Part shown: positions 59,727 to 64,000 of the stretch, one piece after another
How the letters are laid out: each line of letters opens with the position of its first letter
Position numbering within the stretch: the first letter of the stretch is position 1
Notes under the pieces: generated by a model
Told to the model about the DNA's origin: nothing
The model's database searches: none
The model's input: the letters and a program-made list of their open reading frames with translations, nothing else
DNA from: Enterobacteriaceae bacterium 89
GTDB taxonomy: Bacteria; Pseudomonadota; Gammaproteobacteria; Enterobacterales; Enterobacteriaceae
Assembly: GCA_014156375.1 (NCBI GenBank)
Contig: RQJH01000003.1
Span: 1,535,799-1,599,798 of the forward strand
Length of the DNA stretch: 64,000 bases
Reading direction: 5' to 3'
Translations under genes and position numbers: made by a program

Positions 59727-62270
59727 ATGAGCAAAGTCAGACTCGCTATTATCGGAAACGGCATGGTCGGCCACCGCTTTATTGAGGATCTTCTCGATAA
59801 AGCTCCGGCGGATCAGTTCGACATTACCGTCTTCTGTGAAGAACCCCGTATCGCCTACGACCGCGTACATCTCTCATCTTACTTCTCTCACCACACCGCG
59901 GAAGAACTTTCTCTGGTGCGTGAAGGGTATTATGAGAAACACGGCGTTAAGGTGCTGGTTGGCGAACGCGCCATCACCATCAACCGCCAGGAAAAGGTGA
60001 TTCACTCAAGCGCGGGTCGTTCCGTGTTTTACGACAAGCTGATCATGGCAACCGGCTCCTATCCGTGGATCCCGCCGATCAAAGGCTCTGAAACTCAGGA
60101 CTGCTTCGTTTATCGCACCATTGAAGATCTCAACGCCATCGAAGCCTGCGCCCGTCGCAGCAAGCGCGGCGCGGTAGTCGGCGGCGGCCTGCTGGGCCTG
60201 GAAGCCGCGGGCGCGCTGAAAAATCTCGGCGTTGAAACCCACGTCATCGAATTTGCCCCGATGCTGATGGCTGAGCAGCTGGACCCGATGGGTGGCGATC
60301 AGCTGAAGCGTAAAATCGAAAGCATGGGTGTGCGCGTGCACACCAGCAAAAATACCAAAGAGATCGTCCAGGAAGGCACAGAAGCGCGTAAAACCATGCG
60401 CTTTGCCGACGGCAGCGAGCTCGAAATCGACTTCATCGTCTTCTCCACCGGTATTCGCCCACGCGACAAGCTGGCGACTCAGTGCGGCCTGGCCACCGGT
60501 CAGCGCGGTGGGATCATGGTCAATGACACCTGCCAGACCTCCGATCCGGATATCTACGCTATCGGCGAATGCGCCAGCTGGAACAATCGCGTGTACGGTC
60601 TGGTCGCTCCTGGCTACAAAATGGCGCAGGTTGCCGTTGACCATATCCTCGGCACAGAAAACCGCTTCGAAGGTGCCGACCTCAGCGCCAAGCTGAAGCT
60701 GCTGGGCGTGGACGTTGGCGGTATCGGTGATGCGCATGCCCGCACGCCAGGCGCACGCAGCTACGTCTATCTCGATGAAAGCAAAGAAGTCTACAAACGC
60801 CTGATCGTCAGCCCGGATAACAAAACCCTGCTCGGCGCGGTTCTGGTGGGTGACACCAGCGACTTCGGCAACCTGCTGCAGCTGGTGCTGAACGCCATTG
60901 AGCTGCCGGAGAACCCGGACGCGCTGATCCTTCCGGCTCACGCAGCCAGCGGCAAACCAGCTATCGGCGTCGATAAACTGCCGGACAGCGCGCAGATTTG
61001 CTCCTGCTTCGACGTGACCAAAGGCGATCTGGTCAGCGCCATCAACAAAGGCTGCCATACCGTGGCGGCGCTGAAGGCGGAAACCAAAGCCGGAACCGGC
61101 TGCGGCGGCTGTATCCCGCTGGTGACCCAGGTGCTGAACGCCGAACTGGCGAAACAGGGCATCGAGGTGAACAACAACCTCTGTGAGCACTTCGCCTTCT
61201 CTCGTCAGGAGCTGTATCACCTGATCCGCGTGGAAGGGATTAAAACCTTCGACGAGCTGCTGGCGAAATACGGTAAAGGCTACGGCTGCGAAGTCTGTAA
61301 ACCAACCGTCGGTTCTCTGCTGGCTTCCTGCTGGAATGAGTACATCCTCAAACCACAGCACACGCCGCTGCAGGACACCAACGACAACTTCCTGGCGAAC
61401 ATCCAGAAAGACGGGACTTATTCCGTGATCCCACGTTCTGCGGGCGGTGAAATCACCCCTGACGAGCTGATGGCGGTTGGACGTATCGCGCAGGAATTCA
61501 ACCTGTACACCAAGATCACCGGTTCTCAGCGTATAGGCTTGTTCGGCGCGCAGAAAGACGATCTGCCGGAAATCTGGCGTCAACTGATTGAAGCGGGCTT
61601 CGAAACCGGTCACGCGTATGCCAAAGCGCTGCGTATGGCGAAAACATGCGTCGGCAGCACCTGGTGCCGTTACGGCGTGGGCGACAGCGTTGGCTTCGGC
61701 GTGGAGCTGGAAAACCGCTACAAGGGCATCCGTACCCCGCACAAAATGAAGTTCGGCGTTTCCGGCTGTACTCGTGAATGTGCGGAAGCTCAGGGCAAAG
61801 ATGTGGGCATCATCGCCACCGAGAAAGGCTGGAACCTGTACGTCTGCGGTAACGGCGGGATGAAACCACGTCACGCCGATCTGCTGGCCGCTGACCTCGA
61901 TCACGATACGCTGATTAAGTATCTCGATCGCTTTATGATGTTCTACATCCGTACGGCAGATAAACTGACCCGTACCGCGCCGTGGCTCGACAACATGGAA
62001 GGCGGCATCGAGTATCTGAAAGCGGTGATCATCGAAGATAAACTCGGTCTGAACGACCATCTGGAAGAAGAGCTGGAACGTCTGCGCGCCGAAGTTGCCT
62101 GCGAATGGACCGAAACGGTTAACAATCCTGCAGCGCAGGGTCGCTTCAAACACTTCGTCAACAGCGCACAGCGTGACCCGAATGTACAGATCGTGCCTGA
62201 GCGCGCGCAGCATCGTCCGGCCACGCCTTATGAGCGTATCCCGGTCACTCTGGTGGAGGAAAAAGCATGA
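59727..62270 (+). CDS. nirB: NADH-dependent nitrite reductase, large subunit NirB
   Basis: 847 residues, cytoplasmic; reduces nitrite to ammonium. The order is an FAD/NAD(P) oxidoreductase domain (about 1-300; IIGNGMVGHRF, GGGLLGLEAAGALK), a BFD-like [2Fe-2S] domain (CSCFDVTKGD, CGGC, about 423-460), and a sulfite/nitrite reductase domain with the siroheme/[4Fe-4S] cysteines (CVGSTWCR; CTRECAEAQGKD, about 641-690). It overlaps nirD by 4 nt. Its siroheme is made by CysG, encoded downstream. Confidence 0.98.
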   Translation: MSKVRLAIIGNGMVGHRFIEDLLDKAPADQFDITVFCEEPRIAYDRVHLSSYFSHHTAEELSLVREGYYEKHGVKVLVGERAITINRQEKVIHSSAGRSVFYDKLIMATGSYPWIPPIKGSETQDCFVYRTIEDLNAIEACARRSKRGAVVGGGLLGLEAAGALKNLGVETHVIEFAPMLMAEQLDPMGGDQLKRKIESMGVRVHTSKNTKEIVQEGTEARKTMRFADGSELEIDFIVFSTGIRPRDKLATQCGLATGQRGGIMVNDTCQTSDPDIYAIGECASWNNRVYGLVAPGYKMAQVAVDHILGTENRFEGADLSAKLKLLGVDVGGIGDAHARTPGARSYVYLDESKEVYKRLIVSPDNKTLLGAVLVGDTSDFGNLLQLVLNAIELPENPDALILPAHAASGKPAIGVDKLPDSAQICSCFDVTKGDLVSAINKGCHTVAALKAETKAGTGCGGCIPLVTQVLNAELAKQGIEVNNNLCEHFAFSRQELYHLIRVEGIKTFDELLAKYGKGYGCEVCKPTVGSLLASCWNEYILKPQHTPLQDTNDNFLANIQKDGTYSVIPRSAGGEITPDELMAVGRIAQEFNLYTKITGSQRIGLFGAQKDDLPEIWRQLIEAGFETGHAYAKALRMAKTCVGSTWCRYGVGDSVGFGVELENRYKGIRTPHKMKFGVSGCTRECAEAQGKDVGIIATEKGWNLYVCGNGGMKPRHADLLAADLDHDTLIKYLDRFMMFYIRTADKLTRTAPWLDNMEGGIEYLKAVIIEDKLGLNDHLEEELERLRAEVACEWTETVNNPAAQGRFKHFVNSAQRDPNVQIVPERAQHRPATPYERIPVTLVEEKA

Positions 62271-62593
62271 GCCAGTGGGTAAACATCTGCAACATCGACG
62301 AGATCCTGCCGCAGACCGGCGTCTGCGCACTGCTCGGCCACGAACAGGTTGCGATTTTCCGTCCTTATCATGACCACCAGGTGTTCGCTATCAGCAACAT
62401 CGACCCGTTCTTCCGCGCCAGCGTGCTCTCCCGTGGGCTTATCGCCGAGCACAACGGCGAGCTGTGGGTCGCCAGTCCGCTGAAAAAGCAGCGCTTCCGC
62501 CTCAGCGACGGCCTTTGCATGGAAGATGAAAGCCACTCAATTGCACATTTTGAAGTGCGTGTGAAAGACGGTCAGGTACAATTGAAAGCCTGA
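62267..62593 (+). CDS. nirD: Nitrite reductase small subunit NirD
   Basis: 108 residues with a Rieske-like fold but without the cluster ligands, as is usual for enterobacterial NirD. It is required for NirB activity. ATG 62267 overlaps the nirB stop (ATGA). It is followed by a hairpin and then directly by cysG; nirC is not present. Confidence 0.97.
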   Translation: MSQWVNICNIDEILPQTGVCALLGHEQVAIFRPYHDHQVFAISNIDPFFRASVLSRGLIAEHNGELWVASPLKKQRFRLSDGLCMEDESHSIAHFEVRVKDGQVQLKA

Positions 62594-62599
62594 TGACCC

Positions 62600-62630
62600 T
62601 TCCGGCGGCGCTCTGCCGCCGGAATTGTTT
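62600..62630 (+). terminator. Hairpin/terminator between nirD and cysG
   Basis: A perfect 10-bp stem TTCCGGCGGC/GCCGCCGGAA with a 5-nt loop is followed by TTGTTTTCCCC. It may partly terminate nirBD transcripts ahead of cysG. It occupies the place where E. coli has nirC. Confidence 0.78.
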
Positions 62631-62654
62631 TCCCCTCCCTGTAGCGAGACTTCC

Positions 62655-64000
62655 ATGGATCACTTACCTATTTTCTGCCAGCTTCGCGAACGAGATTGCC
62701 TGTTAGTTGGCGGCGGCGACGTCGCTGAACGCAAAGCCCGCCTGCTGCTCGACGCCGGTGCAAAGCTGACCGTTAACGCCCTCGATTTCGCCCCGCAGTT
62801 CCGCGTCTGGGCAGAAGCGGGAATGCTGACCCTGGTGGAAGGGGAATTTGACAGCTCGCTGCTGGAAAAAAGCTGGCTGGCTATCGCCGCCACGGACGAT
62901 GACGCGGTGAATGCAAAAGTGAGTGAAGAAGCCGAAAAACGGCGGATCTTCTGCAACGTGGTGGATGCGCCGAAACAGGCCAGCTTCATCATGCCATCGA
63001 TTATTGACCGCTCACCGCTGATGGTCGCCGTCTCTTCCGGCGGCACGTCGCCGGTACTTGCTCGCCTGCTGAGGGAAAAAATCGAGTCGCTGCTGCCGCT
63101 GCATCTTGGTCAGGTGGCAAAATTCGCAGGCCAGCTGCGTGGACGGGTGAAGCAGCAGTTTGCCACCGTCGGCGAACGTCGCCGCTTCTGGGAAAAGCTG
63201 TTCGTCAACGACAGGCTGGCTCAGTCGCTGGCCAATCAGGATAGCCAGGCTGTCACCGAAACCACTGAGCAGCTGCTGAGCGAACCACTGGATAATCGTG
63301 GGGAAGTCGTGCTGGTTGGCGCAGGTCCTGGTGATGCCGGCCTGTTAACGCTCAAAGGGCTGCAGCAAATCCAGCAGGCCGATATCGTGGTGTATGACCG
63401 CCTGGTCTCTGACGACATCATGAACCTGGTGCGCCGTGACGCTGACCGGGTGTTTGTCGGCAAACGCGCAGGCTTCCACTGCGTTCCTCAGGAAGAGATT
63501 AACCAGATCCTGCTGCGTGAAGCGCAGAAAGGAAAACGCGTAGTGCGCCTGAAAGGCGGCGACCCGTTCATCTTTGGCCGCGGCGGTGAAGAACTCGAAA
63601 CCCTGTGCAACGCCGGGATCCCTTTTTCTGTCGTCCCTGGCATCACCGCAGCATCCGGCTGTTCGGCCTATGCAGGTATCCCCCTGACCCATCGAGACTA
63701 CGCGCAGAGCGTGCGCCTGATTACCGGGCACCTGAAAACCGGCGGCGAACTCGACTGGCACAATCTGGCAGCTGAAAAACAGACTCTGGTGTTCTATATG
63801 GGCCTGAATCAGGCTGCGACTATTAGCGAGAAACTCCGTGAGCACGGTATGGCAGCAGACATGCCCGTCGCACTGGTAGAGAACGGCACGGCGGTGAAAC
63901 AGCGCGTGGTCGAAGGAACCCTGAACGACTTAGCAGAGCTTGCTCAGCAGGTCGCCAGCCCGGCGCTGATTATCGTGGGCCGCGTGGTCGCACTGCGGGA
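62655..64000 (+). CDS. cysG: Siroheme synthase CysG (3' end outside the window)
   Basis: The first 448 or so residues of the usual 457; the frame is open to the window edge. The N-terminal CysGB domain (precorrin-2 dehydrogenase/ferrochelatase; [36 protein letters not shown]) is followed by the C-terminal CysGA uroporphyrinogen III methyltransferase ([35 protein letters not shown]). It makes siroheme for NirB and sulfite reductase. The start ATG 62655 ([15 protein letters not shown]) matches E. coli. Confidence 0.97.
   Translation, partial: MDHLPIFCQLRERDCLLVGGGDVAERKARLLLDAGAKLTVNALDFAPQFRVWAEAGMLTLVEGEFDSSLLEKSWLAIAATDDDAVNAKVSEEAEKRRIFCNVVDAPKQASFIMPSIIDRSPLMVAVSSGGTSPVLARLLREKIESLLPLHLGQVAKFAGQLRGRVKQQFATVGERRRFWEKLFVNDRLAQSLANQDSQAVTETTEQLLSEPLDNRGEVVLVGAGPGDAGLLTLKGLQQIQQADIVVYDRLVSDDIMNLVRRDADRVFVGKRAGFHCVPQEEINQILLREAQKGKRVVRLKGGDPFIFGRGGEELETLCNAGIPFSVVPGITAASGCSAYAGIPLTHRDYAQSVRLITGHLKTGGELDWHNLAAEKQTLVFYMGLNQAATISEKLREHGMAADMPVALVENGTAVKQRVVEGTLNDLAELAQQVASPALIIVGRVVALR

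Noticed and set aside
60006-62330. A 774-codon open frame antisense to nirB
   Set aside because: It mirrors the codon structure of nirB, crosses the nirB-nirD boundary, resembles no known family, and has no credible start signal. It is a shadow of GC-biased codons.

Overview
The window is chromosomal DNA of a gammaproteobacterium in the family Enterobacteriaceae. The 16S gene, the rpoBC, str and thi clusters, and near-identity of CRP, HU-alpha, the ribosomal proteins and YheO to the Escherichia/Salmonella versions all say so. Gene content (no zraPSR, codA beside nirB, no nirC, abundant REP-type repeats) points towards the Enterobacter/Lelliottia/Leclercia/Klebsiella side of the family, but genus cannot be fixed by reading alone. 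Most of the window is conserved core genome in E. coli-like order. I see no prophage, insertion sequence, CRISPR array or tRNA gene.

Layout. (1) 1-5.2 kb: the end of an rRNA operon (16S, minus strand) with its two promoters, then purHD (plus) under a PurR box. (2) 5.2-9.6 kb: yjaH, hupA, yjaG, nfi, hemE, nudC (minus). The zraPSR genes found here in E. coli are missing, and a 39-nt tandem repeat lies in their place. (3) 9.6-15.8 kb: rsd, a TPP riboswitch and thiCEFSGH. (4) 15.9-22.0 kb: an accessory block absent from E. coli K-12 at this site, with a Cache-GGDEF diguanylate cyclase, a lactose/cellobiose-family PTS IIB-IIA pair without IIC, and a ribose-type ABC transporter (binding protein, ATPase, permease). 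(5) 22.2-34.3 kb: rpoC, rpoB, rplL, rplJ, rplA, rplK, nusG, secE (minus). (6) 34.5-38.9 kb: tuf, fusA, rpsG, rpsL, the str operon (minus). (7) 39-56.7 kb: tusBCD, yheO, fkpA, slyX, slyD, yheV, kefBG, yheSTU, prkB, yhfA, crp, yhfK, argD, pabA, a fused yhfG-fic gene, and ppiA. (8) 57-64 kb: tsgA, codA, nirB, nirD and a partial cysG.

The most striking large-scale feature is that blocks 5 and 6 touch. In E. coli the secE-rpoC block (about 90 min) lies downstream of tufB, and the str operon (about 74 min) ends in tufA. Here one tuf gene has str-operon sequence upstream and the tufB-type terminator plus secE downstream. That is the exact junction expected from recombination between tufA and tufB, which would invert the oriC-containing segment between them (or from an assembly misjoin in the tuf repeat). 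The most striking gene-scale feature is a single gene that joins the start of the antitoxin-like YhfG in frame to the C-terminal three quarters of Fic, with degenerate Fic catalytic motifs.

Functionally the window covers transcription and translation machinery (RNA polymerase beta and beta', ribosomal proteins, EF-Tu, EF-G, NusG, SecE), cofactor and nucleotide synthesis (thiamine, purines, heme, folate, siroheme), global regulation (CRP, HU, Rsd, c-di-GMP), envelope folding (FkpA, PpiA), tRNA 2-thiolation (TusBCD) and anaerobic nitrite reduction (NirBD with CysG making its siroheme).
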